Shown here: piece after piece, positions 1-6,305 of the stretch
Layout: each line of letters opens with the position of its first letter
Position numbering within the stretch: position 1 is the first letter of the stretch
Source of the DNA: Halobacteriales archaeon SW_9_67_24
GTDB taxonomy: Archaea; Halobacteriota; Halobacteria; Halobacteriales; Halococcaceae
Assembly: GCA_003022685.1 (NCBI GenBank)
Contig: PXSV01000015.1
Coordinates: 1-10,033 of the forward strand
Direction: 5' to 3'
Length of the DNA stretch: 10,033 nucleotides
Program-made: the position numbers and the translations under genes
The notes under the pieces: generated by a model
What the model was told of the DNA's origin: nothing
What the model saw: the letters and a program-made list of their open reading frames with translations, nothing else
Database searches by the model: none

Positions 1-1804
1 GCTCGACCGCTGACTGTTGGTCGCTGGCCGCTTCGTTGTCTGGCGCTCCGCCGTCGTCCGTCTCCCCGCTCTCGTCGCTCGTGTCCCTTGCTGGGTCCGA
101 AAGATCGACGCCGTCGGGAACGGCCGGGATGTTGGGGTCGTCCGCCGGTTCGGTCACGAGCCGATCGAGTCCCACGCACTCCCGGAAGACGTCCATCGGT
201 TCGAGCGTCGCGCTCATCAACACCCCGCCGCCGAGGTCCCCGAACCGCTCGCGGAGGTCTTCGGCTGGCAGGCAGTCGTAGCATTCGAGCGCCGCGGTGT
301 AGTGGCGTCGCCACTCGTCGCTGTGTTCGCGGTCGGTGCGTTCGAGCGTCACTTCCCGGAAGTACGCGGCGTGGTCGCGGGTCCACCAGTTTCGTACCAA
401 TCGGCCGACGCTCGAACAGACACAGGTTCGATCCGGGTCGACCGTTTCGAGGACGTCCTCGACCGCCGCGCCGATGGTGTGCAGCGACTCGCAGAACCCG
501 TCGGTGTAGCCCGCCTCGATCGCCCACTCGGTGAATGCGTCGGGTTCGTCGACCGCGGGATCACGGAGCGGGATCTCGTCCCGGTCGGGGAGGTCGCCGC
601 GCTCCGCTGCGCGATCGAGATCGTCGAACTCCTCGTTGAGGTGAGTCTCGACCCGGCGATCGAGCCAGGCGAGCGCGTCGTCGTAGAACTCCCGTGCCCG
701 CGTGAGCGCGTCGGTCGAGAGCTCCCAGCTCGCGAGCTGAGCGGCGATCGCCTCGCGATTGTCCCGCGACTGGCGTGCGTACGAGGCGAGCTGGGCGACG
801 TCGTTTCGTGCCCGCCGGAGCGACACGCTGCCGATTCGGTCGCTCAGGAGGTCCCGGACCCGCCCTTCTACCCGGTGAGCTTCGTCCACGATCACGAACG
901 TTCGCTCGTCGACCACGCCGTCGGTGAGCACGCGCGTTCGGGGATCGAACAAATGGTTGTAGTTGCCGACCACCACATCGGCGTCTTCGAGCAACGTCCC
1001 CATCGCCCGATGCGGGCAGGTTCCCGCTGGGACTGCCCCGGCGAGCAGTTCTTCGGTCGTGATGACGCCCTCTTCGCCGTCGGCGAAGCTCACTGGCGAG
1101 GCCTTCTCGCGGGCGTACCAGTCGGCCTCGAACGGACAGAAGACCTGCTCGCGGTCGCTCTCGGTCATCGACTCGGGAACGACCGGCCGGCCCGTCGAGT
1201 ACGGTGCGTCGACCCCCGCGGTCGAGAGTCCCTCGTCGAGCGTGCGCCACGAGTCGGCGTCGATTCTGGCCGACTCGACGAGTTCGCCCGCACGGCCGGC
1301 GTCCCACCACGCCTCGCCGCCATCGTCGCCCGCGACGAGGCCCGCGGTGGTCTCCCGGAGGTCCTCGCAGGCGTCCTGGACCCCCTGATCGAACGCACCG
1401 GCACGCTCGTACGGACAGAGGGCGAGCTTGCCGACGAGCGCGAGTCCCGCAAACGGCTCGTCGAGGTCGGCGTTGATCGCCCGGAGGTCCTGAATGAACT
1501 GCCGGCGCTGCTGTTTGACCGGCGTCGCCACCACGACGTTGTCGTAGCGGTCGGTGTCTCGGAGGAGGCGGCCGGCAGCCGCGAGCGCGGCCATCGTCTT
1601 TCCGGTTCCGCAGGCCCCCTCCATCACGAGATAGCCGCCCTCCTCGCCGGCGTCGATCGCCGCCTCGATCGCGTCGGCCTGGTTCGCGTACGGCTCGTCG
1701 TAGCCGAAAAAGGCGCGCCACGCGGGGTCCCCACCCGAGTCGGCCCCGTCGGCGCGCTCCTCGGCCGTGGCGGCCGCCCCGTCCCGACGTTGGTCGCCGC
1801 CCAT
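1..1804 (-). CDS. XPD/Rad3-family ATP-dependent DNA helicase with Fe-S cluster (3' end outside window)
   Basis: This superfamily 2 helicase is partial: 601 residues from the ATG at 1804 are visible and the frame is still open at the left edge. Directly visible are a Q-motif-like Gln at 42, Walker A EGACGTGKT at 62-70, the DEAH box at 306-309 and motif SATL at 531-534. Four cysteines at 129, 145, 222 and 262 (contexts LCPYE, DACED, FCPFE, TCPHR) lie between Walker A and DEAH, which is the layout of the [4Fe-4S] domain of XPD, Rad3 and DinG-like helicases. Known members unwind DNA 5' to 3' in repair. The C-terminal helicase motifs must lie beyond the window. An acidic Ser/Asp-rich stretch occupies the last visible 45 residues, probably a halophilic linker. 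The AT-rich sequence at 1834-1842 sits about 33 bases upstream and supports this start. A very long plus-strand open frame over this gene is its shadow. Confidence 0.93.
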   Translation of the reverse strand, partial: MGGDQRRDGAAATAEERADGADSGGDPAWRAFFGYDEPYANQADAIEAAIDAGEEGGYLVMEGACGTGKTMAALAAAGRLLRDTDRYDNVVVATPVKQQRRQFIQDLRAINADLDEPFAGLALVGKLALCPYERAGAFDQGVQDACEDLRETTAGLVAGDDGGEAWWDAGRAGELVESARIDADSWRTLDEGLSTAGVDAPYSTGRPVVPESMTESDREQVFCPFEADWYAREKASPVSFADGEEGVITTEELLAGAVPAGTCPHRAMGTLLEDADVVVGNYNHLFDPRTRVLTDGVVDERTFVIVDEAHRVEGRVRDLLSDRIGSVSLRRARNDVAQLASYARQSRDNREAIAAQLASWELSTDALTRAREFYDDALAWLDRRVETHLNEEFDDLDRAAERGDLPDRDEIPLRDPAVDEPDAFTEWAIEAGYTDGFCESLHTIGAAVEDVLETVDPDRTCVCSSVGRLVRNWWTRDHAAYFREVTLERTDREHSDEWRRHYTAALECYDCLPAEDLRERFGDLGGGVLMSATLEPMDVFRECVGLDRLVTEPADDPNIPAVPDGVDLSDPARDTSDESGETDDGGAPDNEAASDQQSAVE

Positions 1805-1833
1805 CGATCGTACACGGCCTTCCGGCGGCATCG

Positions 1834-1842
1834 GTTATCAAT
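1834..1842 (-). promoter_or_regulatory. Probable TATA box of the helicase gene
   Basis: On the minus strand the sequence ATTGATAAC lies 30-38 bases before the helicase ATG. It is the only AT-rich patch close to the start in the 103-109 base gap shared with the divergent cupin gene. Assigned by position and composition only. Confidence 0.4.
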
Positions 1843-1883
1843 GATGGGAAGGCGGTGGCGTCCCTCGTTCGGGTCGACCATAG

Positions 1884-1890
1884 ACTTTTG
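1884..1890 (+). promoter_or_regulatory. Probable TATA-like box of the cupin gene
   Basis: ACTTTTG is centred 27 bases before the GTG at 1914. This is the spacing from TATA box to start codon in leaderless haloarchaeal genes, and it is why 1914 is preferred over the in-frame GTG at 1908. Confidence 0.4.
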
Positions 1891-1913
1891 CGCCGGCCTC
1901 ACGTCGTGTGGGT

Positions 1914-2312
1914 GTGGAGTACGACGTAACTCATACCGAGGACGTCCCGGTGACCGACCTCTCCGAGATCGACGAGATTCCGCCCGACCTCGACATCCGA
2001 TCGATCGACGACGCGCTCGGCACCGAGGAGACGAACTGCAGGCTCTGGTACTTCGATCCCGGCGAGGAGATCACCTACCACGCCCATTCCGAGCAGGAGG
2101 AGCTCTACTACGTCATCGAGGGCGAGTTCTCGCTCAAACTCGGGCGATCGGGCGAAGAGGAGACCCGGGAAGTCGGCCCCGGAACGTTCTACGCCGCCGG
2201 CCCCGAAACGGGTCACGGCCACCGGTATCTCGGCGACGACCGGGGGATCGTGCTTGCGATCGGCGCGCCGGCGGTCGAGGACCCCGGTCTCGATCCCCAC
2301 GAGATCGACTGA
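1914..2312 (+). CDS. Small single-domain cupin protein
   Basis: This is a 132-residue cupin starting at GTG 1914; an in-frame GTG at 1908 would add two residues. Cupin motif 1 is visible around residues 50-70 as a Gly, then YHAH (His56 and His58), a downstream Glu (62 or 63) and the IEG turn. Motif 2 follows at about residues 88-103 as GPGTFY with PETGHGH, giving His101 or His103 as the fourth metal ligand. Small cupins of this type bind a divalent metal in a beta barrel and include isomerases, dioxygenases and sugar-binding proteins. The sequence does not say which, so the substrate is unknown. The gene stands alone: divergent from the helicase, and ending 19 bases before the convergent glutaredoxin gene. 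No signal peptide or membrane segment is seen, so it is probably cytoplasmic. Confidence 0.88.
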   Translation: MEYDVTHTEDVPVTDLSEIDEIPPDLDIRSIDDALGTEETNCRLWYFDPGEEITYHAHSEQEELYYVIEGEFSLKLGRSGEEETREVGPGTFYAAGPETGHGHRYLGDDRGIVLAIGAPAVEDPGLDPHEID

Positions 2313-2331
2313 GTGCCGGAAATCGTCGGCG

Positions 2332-2574
2332 TCAGGCCGCGTAGGAGGTGTCGAGGTACTCGACGATGCGCTCGGATTCGGCCATCGTGATCCCGCGCTC
2401 GTCGTCGACGAGCACCGGAACCGCCCGCTGGCCCGAGACCCGCTTGACCTCGTCGCGCTTCGAGTGGAGGCCCTCGGTCCAGACGCTCTCGAACTCGATG
2501 TCGAGTTCGTCGAGTCGGTCGACCACGAGTTCGCAGTACGGACAGCCTTCGAGCCGGTAGAGCGTGAGGCTCAT
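2332..2574 (-). CDS. Glutaredoxin-like (GST N-terminal fold) thiol protein
   Basis: This 80-residue protein has a thioredoxin/glutaredoxin fold. The active-site motif CPYC is at 11-14 after a short first strand (LTLYRLEG). The fold's cis-proline is in AVPVL (Pro53), and the C-terminal helix segment AESERIVEYL is typical of glutaredoxins and GST N-terminal domains. Such proteins reduce disulfides or thiol adducts. Haloarchaea generally use gamma-glutamylcysteine rather than glutathione, so the in vivo partner would differ from the bacterial one (established for the group, not visible here). The ATG at 2574 is chosen because the frame upstream lacks thioredoxin-fold sequence and a T-rich box lies 27 bases before it. 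It is divergent from the redoxin gene at 2702, so the pair may share redox control (inference). Confidence 0.88.
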   Translation of the reverse strand: MSLTLYRLEGCPYCELVVDRLDELDIEFESVWTEGLHSKRDEVKRVSGQRAVPVLVDDERGITMAESERIVEYLDTSYAA

Positions 2575-2595
2575 ACTGACACGCCGAGCGCCACG

Positions 2596-2604
2596 GGCAA
2601 AAGC
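2596..2604 (-). promoter_or_regulatory. Probable TATA-like box of the glutaredoxin gene
   Basis: On the minus strand this reads GCTTTTGCC, centred about 27 bases before the ATG at 2574. It is nearly the same word as the box serving the divergent redoxin gene. Confidence 0.45.
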
Positions 2605-2670
2605 GTGTTCCGCGCGGGACCGCGCGCCGTCCACGCGACTCCTGTCGTCCACACGCCCCGCCGACCGCAG

Positions 2671-2678
2671 GCTTTTCG
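2671..2678 (+). promoter_or_regulatory. Probable TATA-like box of the redoxin gene
   Basis: GCTTTTCG is centred about 27 bases before the ATG at 2702, implying a leaderless transcript. It shares GCTTTT with the box of the divergent glutaredoxin gene. Confidence 0.45.
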
Positions 2679-2701
2679 CCGGCGGCAGTCGACAGTGGGG
2701 T

Positions 2702-3172
2702 ATGCCACCGAGCGAGGGCGAGCGCGCGCCGGAGTTCGAAGCGCTGCTGTGTGACGGCGAGACCTTCCGGTCGAGACGGCTCACCGATGTTCTCGACGGC
2801 GGCTGCGTGATCGTCTTCTACGGCTTCTCGTTCAGCGCCATCGCCGAGAACTGGTGGAAGCGCTATGATCGCGCCGGCTGGGCCGATTTCTCGATTCCCG
2901 TGGTCGGCGTGAGTCGCGACGGCCCGTACGCCCAGAACGCCTTCCTTCGGTATCTCGACAGTCCGTTCGAACTGTTCAGCGACGTCGACGGCACCGCCGC
3001 CGCATCCTACGACCTGCTCACCGAACGCGACGGGATGGGGGCGACCCGGACCGCGCGACGCGCCGTCTTCGTTCTCGATGCGGAGCGACGGGTCGCCGGC
3101 CGGTGGCTCGCCGACGACTGGATCTCGCCGGTGCCCCACGAGGAGATCGAGGCGGCAGTCACGGAGCTGTAG
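2702..3172 (+). CDS. Peroxiredoxin/redoxin-fold protein lacking the peroxidatic cysteine
   Basis: This 156-residue protein has the AhpC/TSA (peroxiredoxin) layout: an N-terminal GERAPEFEALL segment, a hydrophobic strand ending VIVFYGF (about 36-42), a PVVGVSRD strand, a FELFSDVDGTAAASYDLL segment, and ARRAVFVLDAERRVAGRW near the C-terminus. Peroxiredoxins carry T-x-x-C directly after the FYP turn. Here the aligned positions read S45-A-I-A48, so the peroxidatic Cys is Ala and the Thr is Ser. The only cysteines are Cys17 and Cys35, both at positions unlikely to be catalytic. It is therefore unlikely to be a thiol peroxidase. A structural, sensor or chaperone-like role, or a different redox chemistry, is possible but unproven. 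The divergent neighbour encodes a glutaredoxin-like protein with an intact CPYC. The start ATG is supported by the box 27 bases upstream. Confidence 0.82.
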   Translation: MPPSEGERAPEFEALLCDGETFRSRRLTDVLDGGCVIVFYGFSFSAIAENWWKRYDRAGWADFSIPVVGVSRDGPYAQNAFLRYLDSPFELFSDVDGTAAASYDLLTERDGMGATRTARRAVFVLDAERRVAGRWLADDWISPVPHEEIEAAVTEL

Positions 3173-3325
3173 CGGGGCAGCACGGCCGTGTTTCCACTTC
3201 CGTCCCGACTGCCCGGAAACGCCACGCGATGTCGCCATCGACCACGACGCCGGGATCGTGACGTGCTCGATCCGGTTCGTGGATGGCTTCGTGAACGGGC
3301 GGCTTCGGACCGACGGGCGATCGTC

Positions 3326-4132
3326 CTACCGATCGTTCGCGGTTGTTTCGACGGGTAGGAGTTCGGAGAGCTCCGGGTGCTCCGCGAGTGGCGTCGACTG
3401 GTCGCGGTACTCCGCGTACACGTCCTCGGCCCACTCGCGCGCGGCGGGCGATGGGGTGTCGATGTACGTCTCCAGCAGTCCGGTGTCCTCGTCGTAGATC
3501 CCGACGCCGATCCGGTCGTCACAGAGGGTGACGCCGAACGGGATGTCGTCGTGGGTGCGGAGGGTGAGGTTGCCGCTCTCGAAGACCTCCTGCGCGCGCT
3601 CGGGATTGGATTCGACGATCGATTCGACGACCTCGGGGAGAAAGACCGCGTCGGTCTCCATGCCGTCGACGATGCGGGCGTGGAGATCGTCGAGATGGAG
3701 CGGATTGATCGCGGTCGGATCGATGCCGCGGAGGGTGTCAGAACCCTCGACCAGTGTCATGAACCGGCGTACCCCGCTGTAGGGATCGCCCGGGTCGGCA
3801 GTGGTGACGGTCGCGTCGGCGAACGCTTCGCGGACGAACGCCGGATCGCACTCCGGGACGACCTCGAAGAGCGGCTCGACCCGTCGTGCGGTCCGTACCG
3901 TCCGTCGAAACTCGGTGACGGCCTCCGCGACGATTTCGCCCATCGGCGTCAGCGCCAGTCGCCCCTCCGGACGCTCGACGAGCCCTCGATCCTCGAACGC
4001 CCGCGTGAACCGGTGAACCGTCGGTCGGGATACCGCCAGCCGTTCCTGGAGCTCCTGGCGATCCAGCGGTCCCTCGCGCAGCATGGCGAGTGCCGAGGCC
4101 CGCCTGGCGAGTTCGACCAGTTCCTCGGACAT
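3326..4132 (-). CDS. HTH transcriptional regulator, FilR1-domain type
   Basis: This is a 268-residue one-component regulator. Residues about 8-60 form a winged helix-turn-helix (RRASALAMLREG, then LQERLAVSRPTVHRFTRAFEDRGLVE, then a wing around RPEGRLALTPMG). A linker follows with repeated Glu/Arg. The rest (about 110-255) resembles the FilR1 middle domain of haloarchaeal and methanogen ArsR-like regulators, with stretches such as NPERAQEVFESGNLTLRTHDD, PFGVTLCDDRIGVGIYDEDTG and ETYIDTPSPAAREWAEDVY. The effector and target genes cannot be read from the sequence. I chose ATG 4132 over the upstream in-frame TTG at 4162 because the AT-rich box at 4161-4169 lies about 33 bases before 4132 and overlaps the TTG start. 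It is convergent with the redoxin gene across 153 bases that hold no gene I can support. Confidence 0.85.
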   Translation of the reverse strand: MSEELVELARRASALAMLREGPLDRQELQERLAVSRPTVHRFTRAFEDRGLVERPEGRLALTPMGEIVAEAVTEFRRTVRTARRVEPLFEVVPECDPAFVREAFADATVTTADPGDPYSGVRRFMTLVEGSDTLRGIDPTAINPLHLDDLHARIVDGMETDAVFLPEVVESIVESNPERAQEVFESGNLTLRTHDDIPFGVTLCDDRIGVGIYDEDTGLLETYIDTPSPAAREWAEDVYAEYRDQSTPLAEHPELSELLPVETTANDR

Positions 4133-4160
4133 CAGTCGATACAGCGTATGCAGCCAAAAC

Positions 4161-4169
4161 AATTAAAAC
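4161..4169 (-). promoter_or_regulatory. Probable TATA box of the FilR1-type regulator gene
   Basis: Minus-strand GTTTTAATT is centred 33 bases before the ATG at 4132. It is the most AT-rich patch near this start, and it implies a very short leader. Confidence 0.5.
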
Positions 4170-4280
4170 TCATGCCGAGATTCCCCAGACGGCCAACCAA
4201 CCGAGACGTGTCCGGCCGGCGTTCGATGTAGTAAACGTAACGACGCGGAACGGGCTTCACTCGGACACCAGTAGGCATTC

Positions 4281-4381
4281 ATACTGTCGGACAGAAACAC
4301 GTGAATATCGACCGGCTGAAGACGTCGGACAGCAACTGGATATTCCAGCGTCGTTTCCGAGACAGTTCTGTCCGACAGTAT
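4281..4381. repeat. 101-base element with perfect 16-base terminal inverted repeats
   Basis: The left end ATACTGTCGGACAGAA (4281-4296) is matched exactly in inverse by TTCTGTCCGACAGTAT (4366-4381). Each arm contains a near-palindrome, CTGTC-G-GACAG or its complement. If the element proper is taken as CTGTCGG to CCGACAG, it is flanked on both sides by TA, the target duplication used by IS630/Tc1-mariner elements. An inner 7-base inverted pair (GAATATC 4303-4309 and GATATTC 4339-4345) and another TCGGACA copy (4325) lie inside. It could be a MITE-like remnant, a long RNA hairpin or a paired operator. No coding capacity is seen. Confidence 0.65.
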
Positions 4382-4494
4382 CAGCTGCATCCCCCGGTCG
4401 TTCGCCTTCGAACACTGTGCCGATTTTCGGCGTGTTCGGTTCGCCTTCGCGCGGAACCAGCTCGTCCAGCCGCTACCGAGCCAGGTGGCGGACG

Positions 4495-4501
4495 TTTTAT
4501 A
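4495..4501 (+). promoter_or_regulatory. TATA box of mbf1
   Basis: TTTTATA is centred 28 bases before the mbf1 ATG at 4526. This is a clear haloarchaeal promoter element and supports a leaderless or near-leaderless transcript starting at that ATG. Confidence 0.6.
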
Positions 4502-4525
4502 CACACCGGCGGCCTCCATCGAGGC

Positions 4526-5062
4526 ATGGTCCAGTGTGAGATGTGCGGTGCGGAGACCGATTCTCCGACGACGGTGAAGATCGAGGGCGCGGAGATCGAC
4601 GTCTGCGACGACTGCGCCGAGTTCGGGACCGAGGTGCGCCAGCCCGCCTCCGAGAGCACGTCCAGCAAGTACTCGACCGGCTCCTCCGACGGCGGGGCGA
4701 GTGGATCGTCGGACGGGGCGAGCGGATCGGGCGGAACGAGCGACGGCTCGACCTCGCGCACGCCGGACATGTTCGACGACATGGAGGAGGTCGCCCAGGA
4801 CTACGACGAGCGCATTCGGAACGCGCGCGAGGCGAGCGGGCTGAGCCAGGAGGAACTCGCCAAGGAGTTGAACGAGAAGGCGAGCCTCATCAGAAAACTC
4901 GAACGCGGCTCGATGCTGCCGAGCGACAGCGTCCAGGGCAAGCTCGAACGCCGACTCGACATCGCGCTAACCGAGGGCGGCGTCGAGGACGCCGACTGGG
5001 AGGGTGGCTCCGCAAGCGGCGAGTACACCCTCGGCGACGTGGTGCAGCGAAAGGACTCCTGA
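4526..5062 (+). CDS. Archaeal multiprotein bridging factor 1 (MBF1)
   Basis: This 178-residue protein has the archaeal MBF1 domain order. An N-terminal zinc ribbon has Cys4, Cys7, Cys27 and Cys30 (CEMC and CDDC). A low-complexity Ser/Gly/Asp linker spans about 46-80. A Cro/C1-type helix-turn-helix spans about 96-150, with IRNAREASGLSQEELAKELN then ASLIRKLERG. The C-terminal tail is short and ends in YTLGDVVQRKDS. Eukaryotic MBF1 bridges TBP and activators, and MBF1 homologues in archaea and yeast have been linked to ribosomes and translation; which role applies here is not visible. The long glycine-serine linker is what one expects in halophilic versions. tpiA follows on the same strand after 83 bases with its own promoter box, so the two are probably separate units. 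Longer upstream in-frame starts are rejected because the TATA box is placed for ATG 4526. Confidence 0.93.
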   Translation: MVQCEMCGAETDSPTTVKIEGAEIDVCDDCAEFGTEVRQPASESTSSKYSTGSSDGGASGSSDGASGSGGTSDGSTSRTPDMFDDMEEVAQDYDERIRNAREASGLSQEELAKELNEKASLIRKLERGSMLPSDSVQGKLERRLDIALTEGGVEDADWEGGSASGEYTLGDVVQRKDS

Positions 5063-5101
5063 CCGACGGAGCGCCACGAACCTCGGGATCCCACCCGTCG
5101 G
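5063..5101. repeat. Inverted repeat between mbf1 and tpiA
   Basis: CCGACGG (5063-5069), starting right after the mbf1 stop, is the exact inverse of CCGTCGG (5095-5101). It could form a hairpin in the mbf1 3' end. No T-tract follows directly, so it is not a standard archaeal terminator. Confidence 0.35.
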
Positions 5102-5113
5102 GGTGATCGCACA

Positions 5114-5121
5114 ATCTATTT
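5114..5121 (+). promoter_or_regulatory. TATA box of tpiA
   Basis: ATCTATTT is centred about 28 bases before the tpiA ATG. The transcript would start at or next to the ATG. A GGGGG-CGCA-CCCCC hairpin (about 5125-5138) lies between box and start, so it would be in DNA only if transcription is leaderless. Confidence 0.5.
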
Positions 5122-5145
5122 GAGGGGGGCGCACCCCCACTCGGT

Positions 5146-5793
5146 ATGTTCGTCCTCGTCAACCTGAAGGCGTACCCGTCCGATCCGGTCGGGATCGCGA
5201 CCGCAGCGCGCGACGTTGCCGCCGAGTCGGACGTTCGGATCGCAGTTTCGCCCCAGGCCGCACACCTCGAACGCGTCGCCGAGACGGGCGTCGAGACGTG
5301 GGCCCAGCACGTCTCTCCTGTGGAACACGGCAGCCACACCGGGAGCACGCTCGCCGAGGCGGTCGCCGATGCCGGGGCGGTCGGCACGCTCGTCAATCAC
5401 TCCGAACGCCGCCTGCGACTCGCCGACATCGACGGCGCGCTCGACGCGGCCGACCGTGCGGACCTCGAAACAATCGTCTGTGCGAACAATCCCCCCCAAG
5501 TGGGAGCGGCGGCGGCGCTCGGCCCCGACGGCGTGGCGGTCGAACCACCCGAACTCATCGGCGGCGACGTCTCGGTGAGCCAGGCCGATCCCGACATCGT
5601 GGAGAACGCGGTCGACGCCGCCGCGGCGGTCGACGACTCGGTCGACGTGCTCTGTGGTGCGGGGATCTCCTCGGGCGAGGACCTCGTGTCCGCCGGCGAT
5701 CTCGGCGCGTCCGGAGTGCTGCTTGCGAGCGGCGTGGCGAAGGCCGACGAACCGAAGGAAGCGCTCGCGGACCTCGTCGATCCGCTCGCGTGA
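5146..5793 (+). CDS. tpiA: Triosephosphate isomerase
   Basis: This enzyme interconverts dihydroxyacetone phosphate and glyceraldehyde 3-phosphate in central carbon metabolism. At 215 residues it is close to the short archaeal form, well below the roughly 250 residues of bacterial and eukaryotic enzymes. The catalytic set is complete: Asn6 and Lys8 (LVNLKAY), His85 in LVNHSERR, and Glu133 opening the flexible loop AVEPPELIG. The phosphate-binding loops near the C-terminus are GAGISSGED and [10 protein letters not shown]. There is no signal peptide and the enzyme is expected in the cytoplasm. Start ATG 5146 is fixed by the TATA-like box 28 bases upstream and by Asn6/Lys8 sitting at the usual distance from the N-terminus. 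It converges with a small membrane-protein gene 58 bases downstream. Confidence 0.97.
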   Translation: MFVLVNLKAYPSDPVGIATAARDVAAESDVRIAVSPQAAHLERVAETGVETWAQHVSPVEHGSHTGSTLAEAVADAGAVGTLVNHSERRLRLADIDGALDAADRADLETIVCANNPPQVGAAAALGPDGVAVEPPELIGGDVSVSQADPDIVENAVDAAAAVDDSVDVLCGAGISSGEDLVSAGDLGASGVLLASGVAKADEPKEALADLVDPLA

Positions 5794-5833
5794 CCGTTCG
5801 CGGTGTCGTTCGGTGGTCGTATCGTCCTGCGAT

Positions 5834-5851
5834 AAAAAACCCGGACCGGGG
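5834..5851 (-). terminator. T-tract terminator for the small membrane-protein gene
   Basis: Read on the minus strand, just after the TGA at 5852-5854, the sequence is CCCCGGTCCGGG followed by six T residues. The CCCGG/CCGGG arms are complementary with one base between, so the stem is weak, but a U-run alone is an established archaeal termination signal. Confidence 0.45.
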
Positions 5852-6067
5852 TCAACTTCTGGTGCGAGGGTCGATCCGGGAAGCGCGTACCGTCCGCCAC
5901 GCCCGGAACTGACGGCAAACTCCCCGAACCCCGACCTGTCCTAGCACGTATCCCCCGCCGACGAGCGCAGCTATCTCGACCGCAGTCAGGGGATTGCTGA
6001 TCGTCCACAAGGACACGGGAACGAGCAGTGCCAGCCCGCACAGTACTGCCAGCGAACGCGTCGTCAC
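5852..6067 (-). CDS. Small hypothetical membrane protein (two predicted helices)
   Basis: I do not recognise this protein. From a GTG at 6067 it encodes 71 residues. Two hydrophobic segments are clear: about 5-22 (LAVLCGLALLVPVSLWTI) and about 28-48 (TAVEIAALVGGGYVLGQVGV). A basic Arg-rich tail follows (CRQFRAWRTVRASR...RTRS), which by the positive-inside rule puts the C-terminus in the cytoplasm. An in-frame ATG at 6127 would add 20 residues rich in Arg, using AGG, AGA and CGA codons unlike the rest, so I prefer the GTG. However, an AT-rich patch at about 6158-6166 sits at promoter distance from 6127, so the start is uncertain. The gene is convergent with tpiA and is followed by a T-tract. 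Hydropathy and the terminator support a real gene; the function is unknown. Confidence 0.6.
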   Translation of the reverse strand: MTTRSLAVLCGLALLVPVSLWTISNPLTAVEIAALVGGGYVLGQVGVRGVCRQFRAWRTVRASRIDPRTRS

Positions 6068-6151
6068 GGCTTTTCTCTCGTACGGTTCCCTGCGAGCACG
6101 CCTACCTGGGGGTCGTTGGCTTCCCATGCAAGGAGAGACACATCACTGCTC

Positions 6152-6202
6152 ACGGAAAAGATTTGTTTTTCAAAGTTACTTTACTTCCTGCTTATTTTTC
6201 GG
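6152..6202. promoter_or_regulatory. AT-rich intergenic patch, possible divergent promoter region
   Basis: About 50 bases with long A and T runs (AAAAGATTTGTTTTTC, then CTTATTTTTC) stand out from the GC-rich surroundings between the small membrane-protein gene and the SBDS gene. Boxes readable on both strands could serve either gene. For SBDS this would mean a leader of roughly 90 bases; a weaker box (ACTTGTAC, 6277-6284) sits at leaderless distance. Confidence 0.35.
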
Positions 6203-6305
6203 GCGCGATACATCTGAACCTTTCGGGGAACGTCGGCGACGGCGAGTGAGAGACCGCTGCCCGTCGGGGCGAAGCGACTTGTACTTCCGGCTCACACGGC
6301 CGGAC

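Larger units (their letters stand above)
4133..4525. other. 393-base intergenic region between the FilR1-type regulator and mbf1
   Basis: No credible gene is seen here. The left end holds the regulator promoter (minus strand GTTTTAATT at 4161-4169). The middle holds a 101-base element with 16-base inverted ends (4281-4381). The right end holds the mbf1 TATA box at 4495-4501. The heptamer TCGGACA occurs at 4261, 4287 and 4325, and as its complement TGTCCGA at 4369. Confidence 0.7.

Noticed and set aside
17..2344. 775-residue open frame on the plus strand
   Set aside because: It is antisense to the helicase, whose Walker A, DEAH and four-cysteine motifs are unmistakable, and it runs on through the cupin in another frame. 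It shows no family-like sequence and reflects high GC.
3173..3325. Small gene between the redoxin and the FilR1-type regulator
   Set aside because: An open plus-strand stretch (VAIDHDAGIVTCSIRFVDG) looks protein-like, but it has no clear start of its own and continues into sequence antisense to the regulator.
4301..4525. N-terminal extension of MBF1 from an upstream ATG
   Set aside because: The TATA box at 4495-4501 lies inside the extension and is placed for ATG 4526. The extension would also run through the inverted-repeat element.
5124..5138. Riboswitch or attenuator upstream of tpiA
   Set aside because: The G5/C5 hairpin lies between the TATA box and the ATG, so it would not be in a leaderless mRNA, and it resembles no known riboswitch.
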